From contig JABUFA010000004.1 of the NCBI GenBank assembly GCA_013314755.1, positions 83,904 to 147,903 on the forward strand: a stretch of DNA of 64,000 bases, in the 5' to 3' direction. A program made the position numbers and the translations under genes. Of the stretch, positions 25,415 to 33,991 are shown in pieces (position 1 is the stretch's first letter; the number at the start of each line of letters is the position of its first letter). The notes beneath the pieces were generated by a model. It had not been told where the DNA came from. It ran no database searches and saw nothing but the letters and a program-made list of their open reading frames with translations. Source of the stretch: Chthonomonadia bacterium. Its GTDB lineage: Bacteria > Armatimonadota > HRBIN16.

Positions 25415-25521
25415 TGCGACTGAAAGTCGCAGGCTACACGGAACGAAACCTGCTGACGCAGGTTCTGGGTTGCTGAAGCCATGCTTCAGCACATCATGGA
25501 TAGCCCGCAACTTCCAGTTGC
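25415..25521. repeat. Cluster of four short palindromes (interspersed element)
   Basis: Four hairpins are packed in about 107 bases: TGCGACT-GAA-AGTCGCA (25415-25431), AACCTGC-TGAC-GCAGGTT (25447-25464), GCTGAAGC-CAT-GCTTCAGC (25472-25490) and GCAACT-TCC-AGTTGC (25507-25521). The third recurs at 7618. The element fills the gap between the sulfate-assimilation operon and mtaB and may double as a terminator. No coding potential is seen. Confidence 0.7.
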
Positions 25522-25531
25522 AGGGGTATTT

Positions 25532-26305
25532 CTACTCTACCATGGTGGACAGGGCGAGTGCAGGCATTTCAGATGGCTGAAGACCCAGCAGGTGCTGAGC
25601 GATGCGCACCACTTCGCCCACTATCAGCGTGGCGGGGGCAACGCAGGGAATATCCTCGTCCAGCAGGGTCTGCAGGGTTCCCCAGTATACGCGCTGGTCG
25701 GGTAGAGTGCCGTTCTGGACAACGGCAACAGGGGTGTCTGCAGCTCTTCCGTGACGTATCAGCGCTTCGGCAATGGGTTTGAGGTTCTGCACGGGCATCA
25801 GGAAGATGGCGGTGGGCAGATGGGAGGCGGCTTGCCAGTGCGACGGCTCATCGTCGGCAGTGCTCCCCGTGAACACACCGAAAGCGCGCGCTAAACCACG
25901 AAAGGTGACAGGGATGCCTGCGCTGGCAGGCACTGCAATGGCGGAACTGACACCGGGCACGACCTCGTACGGGATACCAGCCTGCGCCAGCGCGAGAATC
26001 TCCTCACCACCCCGACCGAACACGAAGGGGTCACCTCCCTTCAGGCGTACCACCTTTTTGCCGGCACGTGCACTGGCAATCATGCGCTGGATAATCGCCT
26101 GCTGGCGTGCGGTGCTGTCCTCGCCGTGCTCCTTGCCCACGTATTCACAGTGCGCGCCGGGCGGTGCATACGCCAGCACCAGAGGATGTACCAGCCGGTC
26201 GTACAGCACCACATCCGCGCTTTGCAGACAGCGTATTGCCTTCAGCGTGATGAGTTCAGGGTCGCCCGGTCCGGCGCCGACGAGATATACTTTACCTGTC
26301 GCCAT
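25532..26305 (-). CDS. cobA: Uroporphyrinogen-III C-methyltransferase
   Basis: The 257-residue SAM-dependent methylase has VYLVGAGPGDPELITLKA at the N-terminus, VRLKGGDPFVFGRGGEE in the centre and PVAVVQNGTLPDQR near the end, all signatures of SUMT. It methylates uroporphyrinogen III at C2 and C7 to give precorrin-2, the first step to siroheme. It is the last gene of the sulfate-assimilation operon and overlaps the precorrin-2 dehydrogenase gene by 14 bases. In this setting its product feeds the siroheme-dependent sulfite reductase encoded upstream. Confidence 0.95.
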   Translation of the reverse strand: MATGKVYLVGAGPGDPELITLKAIRCLQSADVVLYDRLVHPLVLAYAPPGAHCEYVGKEHGEDSTARQQAIIQRMIASARAGKKVVRLKGGDPFVFGRGGEEILALAQAGIPYEVVPGVSSAIAVPASAGIPVTFRGLARAFGVFTGSTADDEPSHWQAASHLPTAIFLMPVQNLKPIAEALIRHGRAADTPVAVVQNGTLPDQRVYWGTLQTLLDEDIPCVAPATLIVGEVVRIAQHLLGLQPSEMPALALSTMVE

Positions 26306-26951
26306 ATCCGCTCGATGTTTCCTCCCGTACCAGGTTCATAAAGACCGTATGCGCCTGCTCCTGTTGATTGCGTTCCAGCAACTCGGGCACGCCGGAGTCC
26401 AGTACCTTCTGCCAGAACCTCTGCCGACGCTCATAACCCGTCATGTGCTTTTTTACCAGCGCGCGTCGCTCGCCCAGAAACTGCGCCAGTAAGCCAATCG
26501 CCTCTGACAGAATCTGATGCCGAATCTGGTCGCGCAACCGCTGTGCCAGAAGCGGACTACAGCCCGAAGTGGAAACCGCAATCTGCACCGGACCACTGCT
26601 CGCGATTGCCGGCGTGATGAAGTTACAGTGCTCTGGCTCGTCGACGGCGTTGAAGAGATGATTCTGGGAGTGCGCCCACTCGTATAGCTGGCGATGAAGG
26701 GCGGGGTCATCGGTGGCGGCAATCACCAGGAAGCGCCCATGCATGTCTTCAGGCTGGCAGCGGCGACGCACCCAGTGAAGAACGCCCTGCTGGTGCCAGT
26801 GCTGAATCCGTTCGGTTGCTTCGGGGGCGATGACCGTCACTCTTGCGCCGGCGTCCAGCAGGGCACGAACCTTTTCGGTTGCCACCTTTCCTCCGCCTAT
26901 CACCAGGCAATCGCGTGCCTGCAGGTCAAGGAACACCGGGTAATAGCCCAT
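26292..26951 (-). CDS. sirC: Precorrin-2 dehydrogenase / sirohydrochlorin ferrochelatase-type protein
   Basis: The 219-residue protein corresponds to the CysG N-terminal domain/Met8 family. It has the NAD-binding motif LVIGGGKVATEKVRALLDAGA, the conserved HWVRRR and LVIAATDD segments, and NAVDEPEHCNFITPA followed by VQIAVSTSGCSPLLA. It oxidises precorrin-2 to sirohydrochlorin; the family may also insert iron. No separate ferrochelatase gene lies here, so the bifunctional role is an inference. GGAGGG precedes the ATG, which lies three bases after the sulfite reductase stop codon. Confidence 0.92.
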   Translation of the reverse strand: MGYYPVFLDLQARDCLVIGGGKVATEKVRALLDAGARVTVIAPEATERIQHWHQQGVLHWVRRRCQPEDMHGRFLVIAATDDPALHRQLYEWAHSQNHLFNAVDEPEHCNFITPAIASSGPVQIAVSTSGCSPLLAQRLRDQIRHQILSEAIGLLAQFLGERRALVKKHMTGYERRQRFWQKVLDSGVPELLERNQQEQAHTVFMNLVREETSSGYGDR

Positions 26952-26954
26952 GTC

Positions 26955-28580
26955 CTATCCCTCCACTACTTCGGCAGGTGCCGGGGGCAGCGGGGGCATC
27001 TCCACTCCCTCGGCGAACTGCACCTGCATCAGCGATGCCAGCTCCTCGTCGGTGTGGCGGTCAACGAAGTCGCTGAAGTCCTCTTCCGGGTCGCGCAGGG
27101 CAAGGTAGTTGTTCAGCAGACGCTCCAGCGCGACCTTCACCTCGCTGGCGGGCACTTTGCGCCAGATGGGGCGAACGAAACGGGCATCCCTGCCCAGCCG
27201 GCCGCCCAGTGCGATGTCGTAGCCCTCTACCTTCTCATCGCCTACCCGTACCAGGCATCCCTGGAGCCCGATGTCGCCAATGTGGTGCTGTCCGCAATCG
27301 TTGGGACAGCCATTCAGGTTGATGCGGATGGGTTCGTCCAGCGGGACGGTGCGCTCCAGGTGTTCCACAATCTCCACAATCAGTCGCTTCGTTTCGGTGA
27401 TAGCCAGATTGCAGAACTCGTTGCCCGTGCACGCTACCGCCGCGCGTCGGAAGGGCGTGGCTTCGTGCGGCAGGTTTACCTTTTGCAGTTCGGTAAGCAG
27501 GGTATCCACACGCTGGGTCGGCACGTAAGGGATAAGCAGGTTCTGCTGGTTGGTGGTACGCACGATGCCCTGACCGAACTCTTCCGCCAGCGATGCTACC
27601 GCCAGCATCTGTTCGGCGCGGATGCGTCCACTCAACACCGCCACGCCCACCCAGTTCAGCCCCTGCTGCTTCTGTGGATGGACGCCGATATGGTCGCGGT
27701 ATACCCGGTACGGCTCTTCCCACTCGATGGCAGGCTCGGGTGTCCAGTCCAGCCGGGCACGTACCTCCTGCTCGAACCGCTCGATGCCCCAGTCCGCCAC
27801 CAGGAACTTCAGGCGGGCGCGTTTGCGGTTGTCACGATAGCCGAAGTCGCGGAAAATCTCGGTAATGGCGCGGATGACGTCCACGAGCTTTTCCGGCGGC
27901 ACGAACATATTTAGCTTCTGGGCAAACATGGGGCGGCTGCTCAAGCCCCCTCCGACGCGCACGTGGAAGCCGTACTCCCATTCGCCGTTCGCCCTGCGGC
28001 GGCGCACCGCGGTTGCCCCCACATCGTTAATTTCGGGCTGGGCACAGTGCACCGCGCATCCCGCCACGGACATCTTGTACTTGCGCGGCAGGTCAGAGAA
28101 CTCGCGATTGTTCAGGAAGTAGCGAGTCACCGCCAGCACATAGGGGCGACCGTCCAGAATCTCGTCGGGGTCTATGCCTGCGACGGGACAGCCGACCACA
28201 TTGCGTGTGATGTCGCCACATGCACCAGACGTTGTTAGTCCGACGCTGTGTAACCGTTCGAAGACATCGGGCATATCCTCAATGGTAAGCCAGTGGAACT
28301 GGAAGTTCTGGCGGGTGGTGATGTCCGCAAAGCCTTGCGCGTACCGTTCGGCAATCTGCCCCAGCGTGCGCATCTGTTCGGCGGTCAGCTCGCCGCCGGG
28401 TATCTTCACGCGAAGCATGAAGTGCCCAACTTTGGGCTTCTGCTCGTACAGCCCGTACCAGCGGAAGCGATACAGGTCGTCTGGCGGGATGGAGCGGTAG
28501 CCGGTGCGGGCGTATCGGAGGATATCCTCGTAGACATCCAGCCCGTCTTTCTCCTTTTTGATGCGTTCCTGTTCCAGCAT
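26955..28580 (-). CDS. sir: Ferredoxin-type sulfite (or nitrite) reductase
   Basis: The 541-residue protein has the duplicated ferredoxin-like and catalytic halves of siroheme reductases. The [4Fe-4S]-siroheme ligands are C384 and C390 (CTGNEFC) and C425 and C429 (CPNDC). TTRQNFQFHW and TTNQQNLLIPY are the conserved siroheme-contact segments of each half. Sequence alone does not separate sulfite from nitrite reductases. The operon with sat, cysH and siroheme genes strongly favours reduction of sulfite to sulfide with ferredoxin as donor. No nitrate genes are near. It lies 17 bases after cysH. Confidence 0.93.
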   Translation of the reverse strand: MLEQERIKKEKDGLDVYEDILRYARTGYRSIPPDDLYRFRWYGLYEQKPKVGHFMLRVKIPGGELTAEQMRTLGQIAERYAQGFADITTRQNFQFHWLTIEDMPDVFERLHSVGLTTSGACGDITRNVVGCPVAGIDPDEILDGRPYVLAVTRYFLNNREFSDLPRKYKMSVAGCAVHCAQPEINDVGATAVRRRRANGEWEYGFHVRVGGGLSSRPMFAQKLNMFVPPEKLVDVIRAITEIFRDFGYRDNRKRARLKFLVADWGIERFEQEVRARLDWTPEPAIEWEEPYRVYRDHIGVHPQKQQGLNWVGVAVLSGRIRAEQMLAVASLAEEFGQGIVRTTNQQNLLIPYVPTQRVDTLLTELQKVNLPHEATPFRRAAVACTGNEFCNLAITETKRLIVEIVEHLERTVPLDEPIRINLNGCPNDCGQHHIGDIGLQGCLVRVGDEKVEGYDIALGGRLGRDARFVRPIWRKVPASEVKVALERLLNNYLALRDPEEDFSDFVDRHTDEELASLMQVQFAEGVEMPPLPPAPAEVVEG

Positions 28581-28597
28581 GGTGAAGACTCACCTCC

Positions 28598-29320
28598 CTA
28601 TCCTGACCTGACGTGCAGACCACACTCTTTCTGTTCGGGAGTTTCCCACCACCAGCGTCCGGCGCGGATGTCTTCGCCCGGCTGGATGGCGCGAGTGCAT
28701 GGCGCACAGCCAATGCTGGGAAAGCCTCTATCGTGAAGCACGTTGTACGGCACGTTGTGGGCGCGGATATACTCCCACACCTGTTCTTCACTCCAGTCAG
28801 CCAGCGGGTTGAGCTTCAGGATGCCGCCATGCGCATCGTCCACCTCTACCTTGGGGATGCTGGCGCGGGTGACCGCCTGCTGCCGGCGCAAGCCGGTAAT
28901 CCACGCCTGTAATCCCTGCAGGGCGCGTCCCAGCGGCTCGACCTTTCGGATGTGGCAGCATTCCTTGCGGTTTTCCACCGACAGGTAGAAGGAGTTCGCG
29001 CCTTTGGTGCGCAGGAGCTGTTCTACCAGTGCGGTCTGCGGGAAGTACACTTCGAACTCGATGTGGTAGCGCTGTCGGCATCGCTCCATCACGTCATAGG
29101 TTTCCTGGTGGAGCCTGCCGGTGTCCAGCACGAAGATGCGCGGCTGGGGGGTAATCTTCACCAGCATATCCACCAGCGCCACGTCCTCCGCGCCGAAGCT
29201 GCACGCCAGCGCCATCCGATTGCCAAACTGCTCCACCGCCCACTTCAGCAGTGCCTGCGGGGGCAGAGCCTCAAACTGAGCGTTCAGGCTGTCGATGTCC
29301 GTTGGTAATAATGTGTTCAT
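28598..29320 (-). CDS. cysH: Adenylyl-sulfate/phosphoadenylyl-sulfate reductase (iron-sulfur type)
   Basis: The 240-residue protein belongs to the PAPS reductase family. It has SFGAEDVALVDM (the PP-loop), FVLDTGRLHQETYDV, the CC pair in RKECCHIRKVEPL and the CxxC in IGCAPCTRA, and ends in the catalytic KECGLH motif. The CC...CxxC set ligates a [4Fe-4S] cluster and marks the APS-reducing branch. This agrees with the absence of an APS kinase gene in the operon. It yields sulfite for the next enzyme. GGAGG lies seven bases before the ATG. Confidence 0.95.
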   Translation of the reverse strand: MNTLLPTDIDSLNAQFEALPPQALLKWAVEQFGNRMALACSFGAEDVALVDMLVKITPQPRIFVLDTGRLHQETYDVMERCRQRYHIEFEVYFPQTALVEQLLRTKGANSFYLSVENRKECCHIRKVEPLGRALQGLQAWITGLRRQQAVTRASIPKVEVDDAHGGILKLNPLADWSEEQVWEYIRAHNVPYNVLHDRGFPSIGCAPCTRAIQPGEDIRAGRWWWETPEQKECGLHVRSG

Positions 29321-29335
29321 GCCGTAACCTCCTGC

Positions 29336-29632
29336 CTATAGTCCAAGTGTTGTGTTGCGCAATCGTTCATAGTATCTGCGTCGCCAGCGATAGTAAAGCA
29401 CCTGCAGGAGCAGAGTAACCCTCAGCATCAGCCCGCCAAGGAATCCCCATGCCAGCACGTACTCCCCGCGCGAGTGGCTGTACAGCATCAGCAGAAACCG
29501 CCCCGTGACGTTCAGCAGGGGGAAGAGCAGAGCGAACTCTTCCGCCTCCTTGACGCGATAGAGCCGAATCAATTGAGGCAGGTATGAGCCCTCCATCAGC
29601 CACATCGCGACCGTTGCGACCCACTGCCACAT
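29336..29632 (-). CDS. PQ-loop (SemiSWEET-like) small membrane protein
   Basis: The 98-residue protein has three hydrophobic helices (about 2-20, 33-51, 57-80) and a basic C-terminal tail (YRWRRRYYERLR). The first helix ends in GSYLPQLIRLYRVKEAEEFA, a PQ-loop motif with P19-Q20 and the typical following KEAEEFA. A single PQ-loop triple-helix bundle of this size is the SemiSWEET build, which works as a dimer. Known PQ-loop proteins move sugars (SWEET) or cystine (cystinosin). The gene sits between sat and cysH with a two-base gap to sat, so a role in moving a sulfur compound is possible. The function is inferred from position only. Confidence 0.75.
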   Translation of the reverse strand: MWQWVATVAMWLMEGSYLPQLIRLYRVKEAEEFALLFPLLNVTGRFLLMLYSHSRGEYVLAWGFLGGLMLRVTLLLQVLYYRWRRRYYERLRNTTLGL

Positions 29633-29633
29633 G

Positions 29634-30776
29634 CTAAACGCTCCCTACTGTCATGCTTTGAACCAGCACCTGAGCCACTTCTGGGCGGGTGAACTCGGGC
29701 GGCAACGGCTTCCCTTCGCTGAGCAGTCTGCGTACCTGCGTGCCGCTGAGGTTAATCCTTGCATCCACATCGTGCGGGCAGGTCTTAACCGACGCCATTC
29801 CTCCACAGCGTGTGCAGTAGAAGGTGTGGTCAAAGAACAGCGGCGTGATGCCCAGTTCGCCTGGCTGGAAGTGCTGGAAGACGTGATGCGCGTCGTAGGT
29901 TCCGTAGTAGTTCCCCACGCCAGCATGGTCCCTGCCGACGATGAAATGGGTGCATCCGTAGTTGCGCCGCACGATGGCATGGAAGATGGCTTCTCGCGGT
30001 CCGGCATAACGCATTGCCGCTGGATTTACCGCCAGCACCACCCTGTCGGCGGGGAAATAGTTTGCCAGCAGCGCCTCGTAGCAAGCCATCCGCACCTCGG
30101 CGGGGATGTCGTCCGATTTGGTCTCACCCACGATGGGATGGATCAGTAACCCGTCTACGATTTCCAGCGCGCACTTGATAATGTACTCATGAGCGCGATG
30201 TATCGGGTTGCGGGTTTGGAAAGCCACCACTGTGCGCCATCCGCGCTGGGCAAACTGCTGGCGTGTCTGCTGAGGGGTCAGACGGTAGGCGGGAAAGTCG
30301 CGATGCTGTGGCAGCTGAAGGACTTCCACCTCGCCCGCCAGATACACCTCGCCCTGGGCGTACAGGGCGGCGACGCCGGGATGGGCACTATCGGTGGTGC
30401 GGAAGACGCTTTGCGCCTCGCGCTCCTTATCGTAACGGAAGCGTTCGCGCACGTGCAAAACAGCCAGCGGAGTGCCATCCGGAGCACTGAGTCCTACCGG
30501 GGACCCCTCCTTCACCGCTGATGCTACCTCGTGCGATACCGCCAGCGTGATGGGGATGCTCCACGGTGTACCATCGCTCAGGCGCATATCGTCCAGCACG
30601 CTGTGGTAGTCGCGCCGGGTAAGGAAGCCGTACAGCGGGGTGTATCCCCCGTTGCCCAGCAGTTCCACGTCCGATACCTGTCTGTGCGTCAGGCGAATGG
30701 TGGGCAGATGCGCGAACCGCTGTAACCACTCGCTTCGCCTCGTTTCGTCGTTTACCCGCAGAGGGCGTAAGTCCAT
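29634..30776 (-). CDS. sat: Sulfate adenylyltransferase
   Basis: The 380-residue enzyme is a single-chain ATP sulfurylase. It has an N-terminal PUA-like domain, the active-site motifs [14 protein letters not shown] and [13 protein letters not shown], and a zinc-site-like FYCTRCGG before the C-terminus. It makes APS from ATP and sulfate, the entry step of the pathway. No C-terminal APS kinase domain is present. It is the first gene of a six-gene operon (sat, PQ-loop, cysH, sir, sirC, cobA) and has a consensus promoter with a palindrome between -10 and the start codon. Confidence 0.97.
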   Translation of the reverse strand: MDLRPLRVNDETRRSEWLQRFAHLPTIRLTHRQVSDVELLGNGGYTPLYGFLTRRDYHSVLDDMRLSDGTPWSIPITLAVSHEVASAVKEGSPVGLSAPDGTPLAVLHVRERFRYDKEREAQSVFRTTDSAHPGVAALYAQGEVYLAGEVEVLQLPQHRDFPAYRLTPQQTRQQFAQRGWRTVVAFQTRNPIHRAHEYIIKCALEIVDGLLIHPIVGETKSDDIPAEVRMACYEALLANYFPADRVVLAVNPAAMRYAGPREAIFHAIVRRNYGCTHFIVGRDHAGVGNYYGTYDAHHVFQHFQPGELGITPLFFDHTFYCTRCGGMASVKTCPHDVDARINLSGTQVRRLLSEGKPLPPEFTRPEVAQVLVQSMTVGSV

Positions 30777-30791
30777 TTTTCGTATCCTCTA

Positions 30792-30814
30792 TTGTTGACT
30801 AAATTAATCAACAA
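30792..30814. promoter_or_regulatory. Near-perfect palindromic operator of the sulfate-assimilation operon
   Basis: The 23-bp site has the core GTTGACTAAATTAATCAAC (30794-30812) and is symmetric except for one mismatched base pair and the centre. It lies just downstream of the sat -10 box, at or after the expected transcription start, the classic place for repressor binding. The form resembles operators of Rrf2/CymR-like or other small winged-helix repressors. The regulator is not encoded nearby. It also lies in the leader of the divergent GH50 operon. Confidence 0.7.
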
Positions 30815-30829
30815 AGTATCTTGATTCAT

Positions 30830-30859
30830 AATATACCATGACCTGTACGCCCATGTCAA
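30830..30859 (-). promoter_or_regulatory. Consensus promoter of the sat operon
   Basis: TTGACA (30859-30854) and TATATT (30835-30830) with an 18-base spacer on the minus strand, 54 bases upstream of the sat ATG. Confidence 0.8.
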
Positions 30860-30924
30860 GCAGGCGAATGGAAATCCCATCGCTAATCTGGAGATGGCAA
30901 GCATTGCTTTGAGGGAGGTGCACC

Positions 30925-32937
30925 ATGGCGACAGCAAACAGCCTGCGTCTGACGCCGCGGGCACACATTGGCAGGCTCAGCGCGTCGGACGAACCGTCGC
31001 CGCTGGATGGGGCGGTCTGGTACACGGCTCACGCCGAGGGCGACGGGCTGGAGTACTCGTTCCCGAAAGGCGCACTGGTGGATATGCGCTATCTTACTGC
31101 CGATATGCTTCTGGATGGCAGGTTTCTCGCGGTGTTCGCCCTGCGCCTGCACGAGTCGACGACGGGCAGGACGTTCCAGCTGATGTTTGGACTGCTGAAT
31201 CAGTGTTCGGCGCGGCTTCGCGTGCCGCTAGAGGCGGTGAACCAGAACCGCTGGCAGTATCCGCGCGAGGGGGCATGGCTCAAGCCGATGTGCGGCGGCG
31301 ATGTGGTGGACCTGAAGGAGGTAGACCGCATCACGCTGACCGTTTTGCGCAGGGCAGATGAGCCTGTTCGCTGGTGCATGACCCCGCTGGTGGCTACTGC
31401 GCAGACGCCGCCGAAGCTGGAACAGCCTGTTCTGCCGAAGGGGGCATTGCTGGACATGCTTGGGCAGAGTCGCCTGCACGATTGGTCGGGCAAAAGCAGG
31501 ACACCTGAAGAGGTCACCGAGCGATTGCGCAAACAGCTGGCGGAGGCGTCGTCAGCTTCCCTGCCCGATGGTTTTTCGCGCTGGGGAGGCTGGAAGGAGC
31601 TGCGCTTCGAGGGAACGGGCTTCTTCCGCACAGAGCACGACGGCAGGCGGTGGTGGCTGGTAGACCCTGACGGCTATGCGTTCTGGTCTGCCGGGGTGGA
31701 TTGCGTGCGGGTGGACACCGAAGCCGCGTACGATGGTTTGGAAACCGCCTTAGAGTGGCTTCCCGACCCCAATGGCGAATACGCGGAGGTGTATCGTACG
31801 GCGGGGGGATGGATGCGTCGCAGTATCAACTATCTGGCGGCGAACTTCATCCGCGCCTTCGGCAGGGAGCGATGGTACGAGTGCTGGGCGCAAATCGCGC
31901 TGGCGCACCTGCGGCGGTTTGGCTTCAATACGGTGGCGAACTGGTCGGACTGGCAGGTTGCCCGCGAGGCTGGCTATCCGTATGTGCGTCCCCTGCACTT
32001 TGAGGCGAAGCATACCCCGTCCGTTTTTCGCGATTTCCCGGATGTGTTTGACCCGCGCTTCGAGCAGGACGCTGATGCCTTCGCTGAGCAGTTACGTGAA
32101 ACCGCAGACGACCCCGCGTTTATCGGCTATTTCCTGATGAACGAGCCAACGTGGGGCTTCGCTGTGCAGACGCCTGCGGAGGGGATGCTGCTGAACACCC
32201 CTGCCTGCGCGACGCGGCGTGCCCTGGCTGATTGGCTTCGGCAGAGGTATGGCAGTGATTCCGCGCTATCTTCGGCGTGGGGAATGGATGTGCGGCTGAG
32301 CGATGTGACGGAAGGCAAGTGGCATCATGCACTGACCGATGCCGCCCGCGAGGACCTAGCACGGTTCAGCAGTGTGATGGTGGCGAGGTTGTACGAGACC
32401 CTCAGCACAGCGTGTCGGCGGGTGGACCCCAACCATTTGAACCTGGGAGCGCGCTACTATACCGTTCCTCCTGCGTGGGCGGTGGAGGGTATGAAGTGCT
32501 TTGACGTGTTCAGCATCAACTGCTACGAGAACCGCGTGCCGTCGCATCGCCTGCGCCCGCTCAGCGAGGCATTGAACATGCCCATTCTCATCGGCGAGTG
32601 GCACTTTGGTGCGCTGGATGTGGGGCTGCCTGCCAGCGGCATCGGCAGGGTGCGCAATCAAGTGGAACGCGGCAGAGCCTACCGCGTGTATCTGGAAACG
32701 GCGGCAGCGGAGGCGTGGTGCGTGGGGGTACACTATTTCACGCTGTATGACCAGTCTGCGCTGGGGCGATTCGACGGCGAGAACTACAATATCGGCTTTC
32801 TGGATGTGTGCAACAAGCCGTATGAGCCGCTGGCGGAGGCGGCACGCACCAGTCACGAGCGGATATATCGTGTGGCATCGGGACTGGAACCGCCATACGA
32901 TGAACCGGTAGAATACCTGCCCAAACTGTTCATGTGA
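30925..32937 (+). CDS. GH50 (beta-agarase-like) glycoside hydrolase
   Basis: The 670-residue protein has an N-terminal beta-sandwich (about 1-200) and a clan GH-A TIM barrel. The acid/base glutamate is E407 in GYFLMNEPTWGF and the nucleophile E558 in ILIGEWHFGALD. The stretch after it (VGVHYFTLYDQSALGRFDGE and NYNIGFLDVCNKPYEPL) is very close to GH50 beta-agarases. No signal peptide is visible, so it may act on imported oligosaccharides. Substrates other than agarose are possible because land and hot-spring bacteria carry divergent GH50 members. GGAGG precedes the ATG. Two alcohol dehydrogenase genes follow at 10-12 base gaps. Confidence 0.85.
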   Translation: MATANSLRLTPRAHIGRLSASDEPSPLDGAVWYTAHAEGDGLEYSFPKGALVDMRYLTADMLLDGRFLAVFALRLHESTTGRTFQLMFGLLNQCSARLRVPLEAVNQNRWQYPREGAWLKPMCGGDVVDLKEVDRITLTVLRRADEPVRWCMTPLVATAQTPPKLEQPVLPKGALLDMLGQSRLHDWSGKSRTPEEVTERLRKQLAEASSASLPDGFSRWGGWKELRFEGTGFFRTEHDGRRWWLVDPDGYAFWSAGVDCVRVDTEAAYDGLETALEWLPDPNGEYAEVYRTAGGWMRRSINYLAANFIRAFGRERWYECWAQIALAHLRRFGFNTVANWSDWQVAREAGYPYVRPLHFEAKHTPSVFRDFPDVFDPRFEQDADAFAEQLRETADDPAFIGYFLMNEPTWGFAVQTPAEGMLLNTPACATRRALADWLRQRYGSDSALSSAWGMDVRLSDVTEGKWHHALTDAAREDLARFSSVMVARLYETLSTACRRVDPNHLNLGARYYTVPPAWAVEGMKCFDVFSINCYENRVPSHRLRPLSEALNMPILIGEWHFGALDVGLPASGIGRVRNQVERGRAYRVYLETAAAEAWCVGVHYFTLYDQSALGRFDGENYNIGFLDVCNKPYEPLAEAARTSHERIYRVASGLEPPYDEPVEYLPKLFM

Positions 32938-32947
32938 GGAGAGGACG

Positions 32948-33979
32948 ATGTTAGCTGCGGTACTGACCGATTTCAACCGTCTGGAGCTGCGCGAAGTGCC
33001 GACCCCCGAACCCGGCGAGGGGGAGGTGCTGGTGCGCATCAAGGCGTGCGGCTTCTGCGCGACCGACTACAAGGCAATCAAGGGCATCCGTCGCAACGTG
33101 CGGTTTCCCCTGATTCCGGGGCATGAACCCGCCGGCGTGGTGGCTGGTGTGGGCGCGGGTGTGAAGCATGTGAAAGAGGGCGACGAGGTGATTATCCAGC
33201 CGAGTGGGTTCTGTGGCACCTGCCCGCAGTGCCGGATGGGACTGCACCATTATTGTTCGCAGTCCTTCGTGACCGGCGGCGACGGTCCCGAGGACGTGCG
33301 TCCGGGCAGTTTCGCGGAGTACACCGTCACCGCCGCGACGTCGGTGTATCCCAAGCCAAAGCACATCAGCTTTGACGCCGCCTGCCAGACCGAGCCTGTC
33401 AGCGGCGCGTGGAAAGGGGTGGTCCACACCTCGCAGATGCAGGTGGGGGACGACGTGGTGGTCATCGGCACGGGAGGCATCGGGATGTACTGCCTGATGG
33501 TGGCGAAGGCGGCGGGCGCGGGGCGACTCATCGCCATAGACATCAGCGACTACGCGCTGGAGACGGCGCGTCGGCTTGGCGCCACACACACCATCAACCC
33601 CCTGCGCGAAGACGCCAGAACAGCCGTGTACGACATCCTGCCCGACGGTCCCGACGTGATTATCGAATCGGCGGGTCCGATTGAGGCGGTGAAGCTGATG
33701 GTCAGCCTGCTTCGTCGGGGCACGCGCTGGAACGTGTTCGGCATCACCACACACGAGACCTTTGAGCTGGACGGTGGTCTGATGCACTTTCTGGAGGCGC
33801 GGATGGACGCCAGTTTCGGCACAAATCCGCTGGCGATGCAGAAAGCCATTCGGCTCATCGAGCGCGGGCTGGTGGACCCCGAAAAGGTCATTTCGCATCG
33901 CTTCCCGCTCACCGAAATCCACAAGGCGGTGGAGGTCATGGAAAGCCCCAAACGCAACAAGGTGATTATCTATCCATAG
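32948..33979 (+). CDS. Zinc-dependent medium-chain alcohol dehydrogenase
   Basis: The 343-residue MDR protein has the catalytic zinc site (CGFCATD, GHEPAGVV), the four structural zinc cysteines in FCGTCPQCRMGLHHYC and the nucleotide-binding GTGGIGMYCLMVAKAAGA. It oxidises or reduces an alcohol or polyol with NAD(P). The layout resembles sorbitol and threonine dehydrogenases. It is the middle gene of a three-gene operon with the GH50 hydrolase and an iron-type dehydrogenase, so a sugar alcohol or sugar released from the polysaccharide is a reasonable substrate. Confidence 0.9.
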   Translation: MLAAVLTDFNRLELREVPTPEPGEGEVLVRIKACGFCATDYKAIKGIRRNVRFPLIPGHEPAGVVAGVGAGVKHVKEGDEVIIQPSGFCGTCPQCRMGLHHYCSQSFVTGGDGPEDVRPGSFAEYTVTAATSVYPKPKHISFDAACQTEPVSGAWKGVVHTSQMQVGDDVVVIGTGGIGMYCLMVAKAAGAGRLIAIDISDYALETARRLGATHTINPLREDARTAVYDILPDGPDVIIESAGPIEAVKLMVSLLRRGTRWNVFGITTHETFELDGGLMHFLEARMDASFGTNPLAMQKAIRLIERGLVDPEKVISHRFPLTEIHKAVEVMESPKRNKVIIYP

Positions 33980-33991
33980 AGGAGGTGGAGG

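Noticed and set aside
25415..25521. Possible small CRISPR array
   Set aside because: The palindromes differ in sequence, spacers are not of equal length and no cas gene is present.
26694..27914. A 406-codon plus-strand open frame opposite the sulfite reductase and sirC genes
   Set aside because: Both minus-strand genes carry complete cofactor motifs; the opposite frame has no domain signature.
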